A DNA stretch of 64,000 bases. Source: Capnocytophaga granulosa ATCC 51502. GTDB taxonomy: Bacteria > Bacteroidota > Bacteroidia > Flavobacteriales > Flavobacteriaceae. This document shows, one piece after another, positions 26,308-35,346 of the stretch. The notes under the pieces are model-generated. The model was not told the DNA's origin and did not search any database. It worked only from the letters and a program-made list of their open reading frames with translations. Each line of letters begins with the position of its first letter. Position 1 is the stretch's first letter. A program made the translations under genes and the position numbers. Location: the NCBI RefSeq assembly GCF_000411115.1, contig NZ_KE150256.1, forward strand, positions 186,001 through 250,000, given 5' to 3'.

Positions 26308-26443
26308 TTCTCAATGGTTAATGCCAGCAATGATTAATGATTCATTGTTGGCATTAATTGTTAAAAATAGTGTTATTTAGATGCATTCTAATTATTTTTA
26401 TTATCTTTGCACTTTAGTATTTTTCACTATTAACTTTTCACTT

Positions 26444-27925
26444 ATGAAAAAACTATTCTCTGTCATAACACTTCTGGCAAGCATATCCGCCATGAGCCAG
26501 CAAAATGTATTCTTTGACCGTAGTTTTTGGAATGAAAACACCTCTGTTAGCCAAGTAAAAACCGCTATAGAGGCAGGCAATAGTCCTTCAGCGCTCAATG
26601 AGTCTGCCTTTGATGCGCCTTCTTTGGCCATTTTGGGCAATGTACCTACCCCAACGGCTATCTACTTGATAGAACAAGAGGGGAATAGCATCACCAAAAC
26701 CACCCATGACGGACGCACTTACCTCTTTTGGGCTGCAAGTAGTGGAAATGTAGCTCTTATCCACTACCTATTAGAGCAAGGCAGTGATATCTATGCCAAG
26801 GACACCAAGGGCTATATCCCTGTCACCTTTGCCGCTCTCTTTGGCAATACCAATCCCAAAGTGTATGAGGCTTTCTTCCGTGCAGGCATAGACCCTAAGG
26901 CTACCTATGACCAAGGGGAGAGTCTCCTTCTCAAGACCATCGCCTTCGATAGCGAGCAACTACCACTTACCCAATACTTTATCAGCAAGGGACTCAAGCT
27001 CAAGCAGACGAGCCTTAGTGGCGCTACCGCCTTTGACTATGCTTCCCGAAAGGGCAATGTAAACCTGCTCAAGACCTTGCGCAAGAAAGTAAAACCTACC
27101 CACCAAGCCTTGCCTATGGCCGCCGAAGGGGTAATACGACAGCCCAACAATCCTATAGAGGTATATCAATACCTGATTGAAAACCAGAAGATCCCCGCCA
27201 CTGCCACCGACTACAAAGGGGGTACCGCCTTGCACTACTTAGCGCGTCGCCAAGACCTGCCCGCTGCCCAGTATCTTATAGAGAAAGGAGCTAACATAGA
27301 GGCTACAGACAAGGACGGCAACACCTGCCTGATGAACGCTTGCTATGGGAACAACTTAGAGCTGGTAAAACTCTTGCTTAAGGGCAAAGAACACATCAAC
27401 AAGGCCAATGGAAAAGGAGAAACTGCCCTGCTTATCGCCCTACAACGCAGCAGTAGTGAAGTAGTTGCACTATTATTAGCTCAAGGGGCTGATACTCGTG
27501 CGATAAGTAAGAAAGGGGTCAATGTGATAGAAGCGCTTCTTGCCAGCTATAATCCCCGAAAGAAGGGTAATGATGAAGATTTTGATCAAAAAGCCGCCCT
27601 CTTGAAACAGTATTTGGTTGCACTACAAGGTGCTAATGCTCACGGAGATACTGCCCTACATATGGCTGTGGTAAAGGGAAACCTTAAGCTTGTAGAGAAA
27701 ATATGCTCTTGGCCGTCTATAGATATCAATGCACAGAACGAAGAGGGGGAAACGCCCCTTATCAAAGCGGCTCTTACTGCCAAAGACACCTCCCTACTAA
27801 AGCTCCTTATAGACAAAGGTGCCAACAAAGCGCTTACTACTTCCTTAGGGGAGACCACCTATGAGCTAGCTAAGGAAAACGAAAACCTACAGAAAAGCGG
27901 AGCAGATCTCAGCTTCCTTAAATAA
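26444..27925 (+). CDS. Exported ankyrin-repeat protein
   Basis: The start at MKKLFSVITLLASISAMSQ gives a clear signal peptide; the longer upstream frame covers the promoter (TATCTTTG at 26402-26409). The 493-residue product has about ten ankyrin repeats, seen as recurring G-T-LH or G-TPL starts (HDGRTYLFWAASSGN, YKGGTALHYLARRQD, GNTCLMNACYGN, GETALLIALQRS, GDTALHMAVVKGN, EGETPLIKAALTA). It is likely periplasmic and mediates protein contacts. It is common in Flavobacteriia as a monocistronic gene. Confidence 0.9.
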   Translation: MKKLFSVITLLASISAMSQQNVFFDRSFWNENTSVSQVKTAIEAGNSPSALNESAFDAPSLAILGNVPTPTAIYLIEQEGNSITKTTHDGRTYLFWAASSGNVALIHYLLEQGSDIYAKDTKGYIPVTFAALFGNTNPKVYEAFFRAGIDPKATYDQGESLLLKTIAFDSEQLPLTQYFISKGLKLKQTSLSGATAFDYASRKGNVNLLKTLRKKVKPTHQALPMAAEGVIRQPNNPIEVYQYLIENQKIPATATDYKGGTALHYLARRQDLPAAQYLIEKGANIEATDKDGNTCLMNACYGNNLELVKLLLKGKEHINKANGKGETALLIALQRSSSEVVALLLAQGADTRAISKKGVNVIEALLASYNPRKKGNDEDFDQKAALLKQYLVALQGANAHGDTALHMAVVKGNLKLVEKICSWPSIDINAQNEEGETPLIKAALTAKDTSLLKLLIDKGANKALTTSLGETTYELAKENENLQKSGADLSFLK

Positions 27926-27937
27926 GTGAAAAATAAA

Positions 27938-27988
27938 AAGTGAAGAGTGAATAACTACTTTTTACTCTTTACTTTTCACTCTTCACTT
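27938..27988 (-). terminator. Hairpin between convergent genes
   Basis: AAGTGAAGAGTGA (27938-27950) pairs perfectly with TCACTCTTCACTT (27976-27988). The stop codon of the minus-strand regulator lies in the right arm. On the minus strand the hairpin is followed by a T-rich run, supporting termination of that gene; it may also serve the ankyrin gene. Confidence 0.65.
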
Positions 27989-28928
27989 ACATAGCGATTC
28001 TCTCAAAGAACGCCCACGCCACTACCTGATAGAACTCCACTACATAGGCCATCGGAATAAGTTCAGGCTCATAAGGAGGGTTATTAAGCTCTGGCAGGGG
28101 ATCTGGCATGAGTTCTAAGAAGCCTTTTTGCTTACTGCGCTTGACGATTTTCACCGTGCGAATTTGATTTTTGGTAATCACCCCATAGAGTTCGTTGGTC
28201 GGAAAGTAGGTTTGCCAGTCCTCTATACGTTTCAGCCCTATAACAGAACCACTACGGATACGTCGGGAGATGGAGTTCCCTATGAGGTTACAAGCGAAAT
28301 CAGCCCTATCAAAGTCAGGCGAGCTGATGATAAAGGAGGGTTTAGACTGTGAGAAAAGCTCTTCTGTAGACCAGCCCCCTGCGAAATCCACATCATAATA
28401 AGGCACTTTCACCGAGGAAGAGACTACTTCTGTCTTTAGAATTGGAATATTTAGATCCTCATCATCTTGACTTTCGTACTCATAGGCCACTTGGTCAAAA
28501 TAGATTTCCAAGAGAGCACGGGTTCTATCGGGCATCTCTTCCTCGTGCATCTCATAGGCCTTGAGCTTTCTCACTGGGATATGGGTATGCTCGTATATAT
28601 CCGTTAGGGTAAGTCCATATTTCTCTCGTTCTGCCTTGAGAAACGCGCCCCCATCCTCATAGTCTCCTTCCACAAGCATCTCGCCACGACCTGAGAGCAT
28701 CCATTCCTTGTCTATTTCAGGAAAGGCCGCTACTACTTTTTTGACTACCCCTTCGGTCATGTACTTCTCATTACCGTTGAGGGCAGCCGAGAGGTTGCTG
28801 CGAGGTTCCTTAATCTTCTGAGCGAAAAGGGTTTGGGTAACATATTCTGTATTTTTTCGTATGTACAAGAATACTTCATTAAGCCTTCGGGACATAGCGG
28901 CTTTGCTGGTATCAAACTGTTCTTCCAT
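27987..28928 (-). CDS. HTH regulator with S24 (LexA/CI-like) peptidase domain
   Basis: The 313-residue protein has two N-terminal helix-turn-helix-like segments, about residues 10-65 with LFAQKIKEPRSNLSAALNG and about 95-130 with YGLTLTDIYEHTHIPVRKLKAYE. The C-terminal domain resembles LexA/phage CI S24 peptidases. A possible self-cleavage Ala-Gly lies in DVDFAGGW near residue 185, the nucleophile Ser in GNSISRRI, and the Lys in RTVKIV. It could respond to DNA damage by autocleavage. No phage genes are nearby. A palindrome after its promoter may be its own operator. Confidence 0.8.
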   Translation of the reverse strand: MEEQFDTSKAAMSRRLNEVFLYIRKNTEYVTQTLFAQKIKEPRSNLSAALNGNEKYMTEGVVKKVVAAFPEIDKEWMLSGRGEMLVEGDYEDGGAFLKAEREKYGLTLTDIYEHTHIPVRKLKAYEMHEEEMPDRTRALLEIYFDQVAYEYESQDDEDLNIPILKTEVVSSSVKVPYYDVDFAGGWSTEELFSQSKPSFIISSPDFDRADFACNLIGNSISRRIRSGSVIGLKRIEDWQTYFPTNELYGVITKNQIRTVKIVKRSKQKGFLELMPDPLPELNNPPYEPELIPMAYVVEFYQVVAWAFFERIAM

Positions 28929-28944
28929 AACTTACAAAAGTTAA

Positions 28945-28967
28945 ACATATGATATGTGGCAAAAGTA
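28945..28967 (-). promoter_or_regulatory. Promoter element and palindromic operator of the S24 regulator
   Basis: TACTTTTG on the minus strand (28967-28960) is followed by the palindrome ACATATGATATGT (28957-28945), 17 bp before the start codon. The position, overlapping the start of transcription, suits autorepression. Inference from arrangement only. Confidence 0.5.
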
Positions 28968-29041
28968 CAACAAAAGATTGGGATATACAAACAAAAACAA
29001 AGATTTTTTCAAAAAAAGTATATTAACCCAAAATAATTGCG

Positions 29042-29049
29042 TATTTTTG
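29042..29049 (+). promoter_or_regulatory. -7 element (TATTTTTG) for candidate capB
   Basis: TATTTTTG lies 23 bp before the chosen ATG at 29073. The -33 region is A-rich without a clear TTG. Confidence 0.5.
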
Positions 29050-29072
29050 TACCGTCTTTAAGAACTAAAAAA

Positions 29073-30338
29073 ATGAAGGATTTATTTGATCACATAAAGA
29101 CCAACAAAGGCAATATAGGCCGCTGGGCTTCGCATGCTGAAGGTTATTATGTTTTCCCAAAATTAGAAGGTGCTCTTGGCCCTCATATGAAATTCCAAGG
29201 GAAGGAAGTGCTCAACTGGAGCATTAATGATTATTTGGGGCTGGCCAACCATCCTGAGGTACGCAAGGCCGATGCCGATGCTGCGGCTGAGTATGGGGCA
29301 GCTTATCCTATGGGCGCCCGTATGATGAGTGGGCACACCACCCTACATGAGGAATTGGAACAACGCTTGGCCAAGTTTGTCCACAAAGAGGCAGCTTACC
29401 TACTTAATTTCGGTTATCAAGGAATGGTTTCTATCATTGACGCTTTGGTTACCAAAAATGATATTATTGTATATGATGCCGATTGCCATGCTTGTATCAT
29501 TGATGGGGTACGCCTACACTTTGGAAAGCGATTCACTTACCAACACAATGATATAGAGAGTTTTGCTAAGAATATAGAACGTGCCAAGCGTCTGGCGGAA
29601 ACCACTGGCGGAGGTATTTTGGTCATCACCGAAGGCGTATTCGGTATGCGCGGCCAGCAAGGTAAGCTCAAGGAAATCCTCGCCTACAAAGAGCAATATG
29701 GGTTCCGCTTATTGGTAGATGATGCCCACGGCTTTGGTATGCTTGGTAAGACAGGTGCTGGTACTGGCGAAGAACAAGGTGTACAAGACCAGATAGACCT
29801 ATACTTCTCCACCTTTGCCAAATCCATGGCTGGCATCGGTGCCTTTGTAGCTGGTGATAAGGAGATCATAGAATACCTCAAGTACAACCTACGCTCCCAG
29901 ATGTTTGCCAAATCCCTCCCTATGATCTTTGTCAAAGGAGGTCTCAAGCGCTTGGAGATGTTACAGAACATGCCAGAGCTAAGAAAAAAACTCTGGGACA
30001 ATGTACATGCCCTACAGAATGGCCTTTGCTCCAGAGGGTTCAACATAGGTAGCACCAACACCTGTGTAACCCCTGTCTTCCTAGAAGGAAGTATCCCTGA
30101 AGCTATGGCTATGGTCAATGACTTACGCGAACATTACGGTATATTCCTCTCCATAGTGGTCTATCCTGTAATTCCTAAGGGTATGATACTCTTGCGCATT
30201 ATCCCTACTGCCTCCCACTCCATGGAGGATATAGAGCGTACGCTGGAGGCTTTCTCAGCCATCCGAAGCAAGCTCGAAGGAGGGGTATATCGCGCTCAAA
30301 ATGCTGCTCTTGAAGCAGAAATGGGTGACGAAAAATAA
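29073..30338 (+). CDS. capB: Alpha-oxoamine synthase, candidate cysteate C-acyltransferase
   Basis: The 421-residue PLP enzyme condenses an amino acid with an acyl thioester, like serine palmitoyltransferase. Landmarks are NWSINDYLGLANHP near residue 48, PMGARMMSGHTTLHEELE near 79, VDDAHGFGMLG (Asp217, His219) and the PLP Lys in FSTFAKSMAG (Lys250). The start follows MKDLFDHIKT; the longer frame covers the promoter. Capnocytophaga makes the sulfonolipid capnine, and its published CapB is of this family, acting on cysteate. A candidate cysteate synthase lies 4 kb downstream. Serine palmitoyltransferase or AONS activity remains possible. Confidence 0.75.
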   Translation: MKDLFDHIKTNKGNIGRWASHAEGYYVFPKLEGALGPHMKFQGKEVLNWSINDYLGLANHPEVRKADADAAAEYGAAYPMGARMMSGHTTLHEELEQRLAKFVHKEAAYLLNFGYQGMVSIIDALVTKNDIIVYDADCHACIIDGVRLHFGKRFTYQHNDIESFAKNIERAKRLAETTGGGILVITEGVFGMRGQQGKLKEILAYKEQYGFRLLVDDAHGFGMLGKTGAGTGEEQGVQDQIDLYFSTFAKSMAGIGAFVAGDKEIIEYLKYNLRSQMFAKSLPMIFVKGGLKRLEMLQNMPELRKKLWDNVHALQNGLCSRGFNIGSTNTCVTPVFLEGSIPEAMAMVNDLREHYGIFLSIVVYPVIPKGMILLRIIPTASHSMEDIERTLEAFSAIRSKLEGGVYRAQNAALEAEMGDEK

Positions 30339-30347
30339 CCATATATC

Positions 30348-30893
30348 ATGAAAGTTTACATAGTACACGGACTTAATTCCGCTTTGGATAAGCACTGGTT
30401 TGCTTATCTTGTGGGAGAATTAGCCAAGAGAAATATCTCTTGTTTTTGCTTGCCAATGCCCAACCCTACTGCCCCCAAGGCTGAGGAGTGGTTGGAGTTC
30501 CTCAAGAAGGAAATTCATATGGATGACCAAACGGTACTCATAGGCCATAGTGTAGGGTGTGTCTCCGTACTCACCTACTTGGCCAACACAGGTGCTAAGG
30601 CCTTAGGTACGATCTTGGTATCAGGCTTTGATGAGCCGCTCAAGCGCTTGCCACAGCTTGACCCCTTCATCACACTATACAAGGCACAGCCCTCTATCGC
30701 ACCACTGGAAAACTCCTATGTATTTGCTGCCTTGGATGACCAAAGCGTTCCTTACCAGATGATAGATGACCTCTCCCGCCATTTGGATAGTGTACTGATA
30801 CGCTACCCTCACGGAGGGCACTTCAAGGAAGAGGACGGTTTCCATACCTTCCCTGCCCTACTGCACAAGGTAGAAGAAATTTTTAAAAAATAA
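30348..30893 (+). CDS. RBBP9/YdeN-type alpha/beta hydrolase
   Basis: The 181-residue hydrolase has YIVHGLNSALDKHW at the N-terminus, nucleophile Ser in LIGHSVG (near residue 67) and catalytic His in HGGHFKEEDGF (near residue 163). The Asp is probably in ALDDQSVP. The family is small serine hydrolases of uncertain substrate. It begins 9 bp after the candidate capB stop, so the two share an mRNA, but a role in lipid synthesis is only a guess. Confidence 0.88.
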   Translation: MKVYIVHGLNSALDKHWFAYLVGELAKRNISCFCLPMPNPTAPKAEEWLEFLKKEIHMDDQTVLIGHSVGCVSVLTYLANTGAKALGTILVSGFDEPLKRLPQLDPFITLYKAQPSIAPLENSYVFAALDDQSVPYQMIDDLSRHLDSVLIRYPHGGHFKEEDGFHTFPALLHKVEEIFKK

Positions 30894-30906
30894 TTTTAAA
30901 TGAGTA

Positions 30907-30954
30907 AAAAGGTAATAGGTAAAATGCTCTTATAAGTTTTACCTATTACCTTTT
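30907..30954 (+). terminator. Strong hairpin terminator after hydrolase gene
   Basis: A perfect 18-bp stem, AAAAGGTAATAGGTAAAA against TTTTACCTATTACCTTTT, has a 12-base loop and is followed by a T-rich tail. It separates the capB-hydrolase unit from rarA. Confidence 0.75.
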
Positions 30955-30980
30955 ACTTTTTATCTTTTACTCTAAATTAG

Positions 30981-32267
30981 ATGTTTGACTCTCGCCCACT
31001 TGCCGAGCGTATGCGTCCTGTACGCCTTGCCGATTATATCAGCCAATCTCACCTTGTAGGAGAGAAAGGTGCTCTACGCATGCAAATAGAAAAGGGAATT
31101 ACCCCTTCGCTCATCTTCTGGGGGCCTCCTGGCACCGGAAAGACTACCTTGGCTTACATCATTGCCAAGGAGAGCCAGCGTGCTTTTTTCTCTCTTAGTG
31201 CTATCAGTAGTGGAATCAAGGAGGTTAGGGATATTATAGAGAAATCCAAGCGTGAACAAGGCCTTTTCACCGCTCGCAACCCCATCATCTTCATTGATGA
31301 AATTCATAGGTTCAACAAGACCCAACAGGATTCTCTTTTGGAGGCAGTAGAGCGGGGCTGGGTAACCCTTATTGGGGCTACAACGGAAAACCCTAGTTTT
31401 GAAGTGATTCCTGCACTGCTGTCCCGCTGTCAGGTATATACCCTCAAGCCTTTTGAGAAAGAAGACCTCTTGGCGCTGCTCGATCGCGCTATAAAGCAGG
31501 ATGTAGAACTAAAACAAAAACACATCACCCTCAAAGAAACCGAAGCGCTGCTAAGGCTTTCCGATGGTGATGGACGCAAATTACTCAATACTTTCGAGCT
31601 GATTGTCAACACTTTTGCCCAGGGAGAAGAAATCGTTATTACCAACGACAAGGTTTTGGAGATTGTACAGCAGAACACGGTACTCTATGACAAAACAGGC
31701 GAGCAACATTACGACATTATCTCAGCCTTTATTAAGTCCATACGGGGTAGCGATCCCAATGCAGCCGTTTATTGGCTTGCCCGTATGATCGAGGGCGGAG
31801 AAGACGTCAAGTTCATCGCAAGGCGTATGCTTATCTTGGCCAGTGAGGACATAGGCAATGCCAACCCTATGGCGCTGGTTTTGGCCAATAATACGTTCCA
31901 AGCGGTAACTGTCATTGGCTATCCTGAATCTCGGATTATTCTAAGCCAATGTGCCATCTACTTGGCCTCATCGCCTAAGAGTAATGCTTCCTATAAGGCT
32001 ATTGGCAAGGCGCAACAATTAGTCAAGCAGCAAGGCAACCTACCTGTGCCCTTACACCTGCGCAATGCTCCCACTACACTGATGAAAGAGCTATCCTATG
32101 GCAAAGACTACAAGTATGCCCACGACTACCCTTATAACTTTGTTTTCCAAGACTTTATGCCCGACGCGCTCCAGGGTATGACCCTATACGAACCTTGTGA
32201 TAACCCCAAAGAAAACGCCCTAAAGGCTTATTTAAAATCCTTATGGGGCGATCGCTATGGTTATTGA
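30981..32267 (+). CDS. rarA: Replication-associated recombination protein A (RarA/MgsA)
   Basis: The 428-residue AAA+ ATPase has the clamp-loader-like start [23 protein letters not shown], Walker [10 protein letters not shown] near residue 48, Walker [17 protein letters not shown] and sensor 1 [11 protein letters not shown]. The C-terminal oligomerisation domain has [20 protein letters not shown]. RarA acts at stalled replication forks. All motifs are intact. Its end overlaps the convergent thioesterase gene by 7 bp. Confidence 0.95.
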   Translation: MFDSRPLAERMRPVRLADYISQSHLVGEKGALRMQIEKGITPSLIFWGPPGTGKTTLAYIIAKESQRAFFSLSAISSGIKEVRDIIEKSKREQGLFTARNPIIFIDEIHRFNKTQQDSLLEAVERGWVTLIGATTENPSFEVIPALLSRCQVYTLKPFEKEDLLALLDRAIKQDVELKQKHITLKETEALLRLSDGDGRKLLNTFELIVNTFAQGEEIVITNDKVLEIVQQNTVLYDKTGEQHYDIISAFIKSIRGSDPNAAVYWLARMIEGGEDVKFIARRMLILASEDIGNANPMALVLANNTFQAVTVIGYPESRIILSQCAIYLASSPKSNASYKAIGKAQQLVKQQGNLPVPLHLRNAPTTLMKELSYGKDYKYAHDYPYNFVFQDFMPDALQGMTLYEPCDNPKENALKAYLKSLWGDRYGY

Positions 32268-32785
32268 TTCTCTAATTCTTGGAAAAGTGCTTGGAGTTCT
32301 GTGGCATCGTGTGGCTTGATACGTCCTGCTAGCACAAGGCTCAATTGCTTACGCCTAAGGGCACCCTCATAGCGCTCTTTCTCCAAAGGTGTCTCTGGTA
32401 TTACCTCTGGTACAGCCACGGGTTTGCCTTCTGCGTTGAGGGCAACAAAGGTATAGATAGCCTCATTGGACTTGACACGCTCCCCACTGACGGAGTCCTC
32501 CACCCAGACATCTATATACACCTCCATGGACGAGGTAAAAGCGCGGGAAAGGGAAGCCTCTACCGTAACCATGCTACCCTGAGGAATGATTTTATTGAAA
32601 GAAACGGAATTGACCGCGGCCGTTACGACTACACAGCCCGAATGGCGTACAGCGGCTATAGTACCTACTCTGTCCATACGTGCCAAAAGTTCCCCCCCAA
32701 ACATATTACCATAATGGTTGGTCTCATTGGGTAATACCAAGTCGGTAGACACCGAACGAGACGCTGCTACAGTCTTTGCTTTCAT
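32261..32785 (-). CDS. Acyl-CoA thioesterase, hotdog fold
   Basis: The 174-residue protein has LVLPNETNHYGNMFGGELLARMD near residue 18, the hotdog catalytic helix typical of YciA/BACH-type thioesterases that hydrolyse acyl-CoAs. A strand core VVTAAVNSVSFNKIIPQGS follows. The C-terminal extension is slightly longer than in YciA. It is cytoplasmic and its acyl specificity is unknown. Confidence 0.9.
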   Translation of the reverse strand: MKAKTVAASRSVSTDLVLPNETNHYGNMFGGELLARMDRVGTIAAVRHSGCVVVTAAVNSVSFNKIIPQGSMVTVEASLSRAFTSSMEVYIDVWVEDSVSGERVKSNEAIYTFVALNAEGKPVAVPEVIPETPLEKERYEGALRRKQLSLVLAGRIKPHDATELQALFQELENQ

Positions 32786-32848
32786 ATTATTATAAGTTGT
32801 TAGTAATCAATGGCTAATGGTTAATGGTTAATGATTAATGGTTAATGA

Positions 32849-33105
32849 TTTAAGTTTCGCAAGTCATTTTTAGGTTATAATTAGGTTTATAATTGATTAA
32901 TAATCAATATATTGCAAAGAAAACCTCCCCCTTGCCCCCTCCGAGAGGGGGAATAAATTCATTGAAAAAGATAAAAATAGTCTATCAATCTGGAAAATGT
33001 CCTTTCTATAACTCCTTGAGAATCATAAACTATCTTATTCCCCCTTTGGAGGGGGTAGGGGGAGGTTTTGAATATCAATAAGTTACAGAACTTGCGAAAC
33101 TTAAA
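32849..33105. mobile_element. 257-bp MITE with 7-bp target duplication
   Basis: Perfect 15-bp inverted ends TTTAAGTTTCGCAAG and CTTGCGAAACTTAAA bound the element; TTAATGA flanks it exactly on both sides (32842-32848 and 33106-33112). The core has opposed C-rich and G-rich arms (CCCCCTTGCCCCC side, GGGGGTAGGGGG side) with a frame-poor AT-rich centre. It is the second full copy of the family at 12613-12870. With the repeat at 33127-33190 it accounts for the 32786-33187 gap. Confidence 0.88.
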
Positions 33106-33126
33106 TTAATGATTAATTACTACTGG

Positions 33127-33190
33127 CATTAATCATTAGTGACATTAATCATTAGTGACATTAATCATTAGTGGCATTAATCATTAATTA
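33127..33190. repeat. Four 16-bp tandem repeats
   Basis: CATTAATCATTAGTGA is repeated at 33127, 33143, 33159 (last base G) and 33175 (last five bases changed). The fourth unit contains the stop codon of the acyl-CoA dehydrogenase. Related TTAATGATTAAT words flank the MITE on its other side. Confidence 0.85.
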
Positions 33191-34330
33191 CAGTTTTCTA
33201 CTAATCACGAGTTTAAGGATCTCAGAAGTACCCTCGCCTATGGTACATAGTTTCGCATCACGGTAGAATTTCTCTACAGGATAGTCGGTTGTGTAGCCAT
33301 AACCTCCATGTATTTGTATAGCTTCGTTGCCCGCCTTTACACAGAGTTCAGAAGCATAGAGCTTGGCCATGGCTGCTTGCTGGGTAACAGGCTGATGGGT
33401 TTGTTTCAGATGTGCTGCCTTATGTAGCATGAGCTCCGCCGCTTCTATCTCCGTGGAGAGTTCCGCGAGCTTAAAGCCAATCGCTTGGAAAGCAATAATC
33501 GGCTTGCCAAACTGGGTGCGCTCCTTGGCATACTGTATGGCTGCCTTTACCGCCCCTTTAGCCGTTCCTAAAGAAAGCGCCCCGATAGAGATACGTCCTC
33601 CGTCAAGTATTTTCATTGCTTGAATAAAGCCCTCTCCTACTTCTCCTAAGCGGTTTTCGTCAGGAATACGGCAATCTTGGAACACAAGCTCCGCAGTCTC
33701 GCTGGCACGCATCCCCATCTTGTCTATTTTCTTCCCATTGGTAAAGCCTGGGGTACCTCTCTCTACTACGAAAGCTGTCATCCCATGTTTGTCCCCCTTC
33801 TCTCCTGTACGAGCGATAACCACCACTACATTGGCTGAAATGGCATGAGTGATAAAGTTTTTCGTTCCATTAAGTACCCATTCTGCACCGTCCTTAACGG
33901 CCGTAGTGAGCATACCTCCCGCATCAGAACCTGTATTGTGTTCGGTAATCCCCCATGCCCCTATATGCTCTCCTGTGGCGAGCTTGGGAAGCCAGCGTTG
34001 TTTTTGTTTCTCGTTGGCAAAGGTAAGTATATGATTCACACACAAGGAATTATGTGCGGCTATAGAAAGCCCTATGGCGGGATCCACTTGGGAGATTTCA
34101 TCTACTATGGTTATATATTCGTGGTAGCCCAAGCCTGAGCCACCGTACTGTTCAGGGACAAGAATCCCCATGAAACCCAATTCGCCTGCCTTGCGGAAAA
34201 CCTCCACTGGAAACTCTTGGGTTTTGTCCCACTCACTACGGTAAGGCAATATATATTGTTTGGCAAAGGCCGCAGCCGTTTGCGTGATCATCTCTAATTC
34301 TTTAGCATAAGAGAAGTTCATCATGGTCAT
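33188..34330 (-). CDS. Acyl-CoA dehydrogenase
   Basis: The 380-residue FAD enzyme oxidises an acyl-CoA to the 2-enoyl-CoA. It has GSGLGYHEYITIVDEIS near residue 64, AWGITEHNTGSDAGGM for flavin and substrate binding near 129, and GGYGYTTDYPVEKFYRDAK near 344. The catalytic Glu lies in IGEGTSEI near residue 370, as in short- and branched-chain enzymes. Met1 or Met4 may be the start. It follows the cysteine-synthase-like gene by 14 bp on the same strand. Confidence 0.9.
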   Translation of the reverse strand: MTMMNFSYAKELEMITQTAAAFAKQYILPYRSEWDKTQEFPVEVFRKAGELGFMGILVPEQYGGSGLGYHEYITIVDEISQVDPAIGLSIAAHNSLCVNHILTFANEKQKQRWLPKLATGEHIGAWGITEHNTGSDAGGMLTTAVKDGAEWVLNGTKNFITHAISANVVVVIARTGEKGDKHGMTAFVVERGTPGFTNGKKIDKMGMRASETAELVFQDCRIPDENRLGEVGEGFIQAMKILDGGRISIGALSLGTAKGAVKAAIQYAKERTQFGKPIIAFQAIGFKLAELSTEIEAAELMLHKAAHLKQTHQPVTQQAAMAKLYASELCVKAGNEAIQIHGGYGYTTDYPVEKFYRDAKLCTIGEGTSEILKLVISRKL

Positions 34331-34344
34331 AATATAAAAATTGA

Positions 34345-35340
34345 TTAATTAATATCGAGCTTTTCCTTGAGCCACTTGTCACTATAGATCTTGTTCATAT
34401 AGCGAGAACCATGGTCAGGGAAGACAACTACCACTACACTCTCAGGGGAGAAAGGGCTGTCTTGGTTATATTTTTGGGTAGCAACCCAAGCCGATCCAGA
34501 GGTATACCCACAGAAGATTCCTGTCCTACGGCTAATCTCACGTGCAGCCAAGGCACTTTCCTTGTCATTGACCTTGATAAAGGTATCTATAACACTGGTA
34601 TCCAATGCCCCTGGAATCATATTCTTACCCAAGCCCTCTATATAATAAGGGTGTAGTTCTCCCTTGTCTATCTCTCCTGTATCAAAGTATTTTTTGATGA
34701 GCGAGCCATCGGCATCCACTCCTATGACTTGTACCTTTGGATTTTGCTCCTTAAGATAGCGCGCTATTCCTGAGATGGTACCTCCTGTACCACTACATGC
34801 TACCAAGTGTGTAATCTCCCCTGCGGTCTGTTCCCAAATCTCCCTTCCTGTACTTAGGTAGTGAGCCTCGGTATTCAGCGGATTGAAATACTGATTGATA
34901 TAGATAGAATTAGGCGTTTCCTTGTGGATACGCTTGGCTACTTCATAATAAGAACGTGGATCATCAGCCGCTACCGAAGCAGGGCATACATGTACCTCGG
35001 CTCCAAGGGCACGTAGCATATCTATCTTGTCCTGTGAGGACTTATCCGTTACGGCCAGTATACAGCGATAACCACGAATGGCCGCAATCATGGCCAAGCT
35101 ATAGCCTGTATTACCAGAGGTTGTCTCTACGATCACTCCCCCAGGAGAGAGTAAGCCTTTTTCCTCTGCATCTTTTATGATATGTAGGGCTGTACGGTCT
35201 TTGGCCGAATGCCCTGGGTTGAAGGCTTCTACCTTAGCAAAAAAGCGTCCTTGCATAGGTGCAGCTATCTTCTCAAGAGAGACCAAGGGGGTATGCCCCA
35301 CAAGGTCAAGTATATTTTCTATATATTGTATTTTTTTCAT
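34345..35340 (-). CDS. capA: Cystathionine-beta-synthase-like PLP enzyme, candidate cysteate synthase
   Basis: The 331-residue fold-type II PLP enzyme has the PLP Lys in [10 protein letters not shown] (Lys47), the substrate loop [11 protein letters not shown] near residue 74 and the phosphate cup SGTGGTISG near residue 183. Most cysteine synthases have NPGGSVKDR; here it is NPGHSAKDR, a departure in the active-site loop. Published CapA of Capnocytophaga, which makes cysteate from phosphoserine and sulfite, is described as close to cystathionine beta-synthase. With candidate capB nearby, that role is proposed. Cysteine synthase or CBS activity cannot be excluded. Confidence 0.65.
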   Translation of the reverse strand: MKKIQYIENILDLVGHTPLVSLEKIAAPMQGRFFAKVEAFNPGHSAKDRTALHIIKDAEEKGLLSPGGVIVETTSGNTGYSLAMIAAIRGYRCILAVTDKSSQDKIDMLRALGAEVHVCPASVAADDPRSYYEVAKRIHKETPNSIYINQYFNPLNTEAHYLSTGREIWEQTAGEITHLVACSGTGGTISGIARYLKEQNPKVQVIGVDADGSLIKKYFDTGEIDKGELHPYYIEGLGKNMIPGALDTSVIDTFIKVNDKESALAAREISRRTGIFCGYTSGSAWVATQKYNQDSPFSPESVVVVVFPDHGSRYMNKIYSDKWLKEKLDIN

Positions 35341-35346
35341 ACCTTA

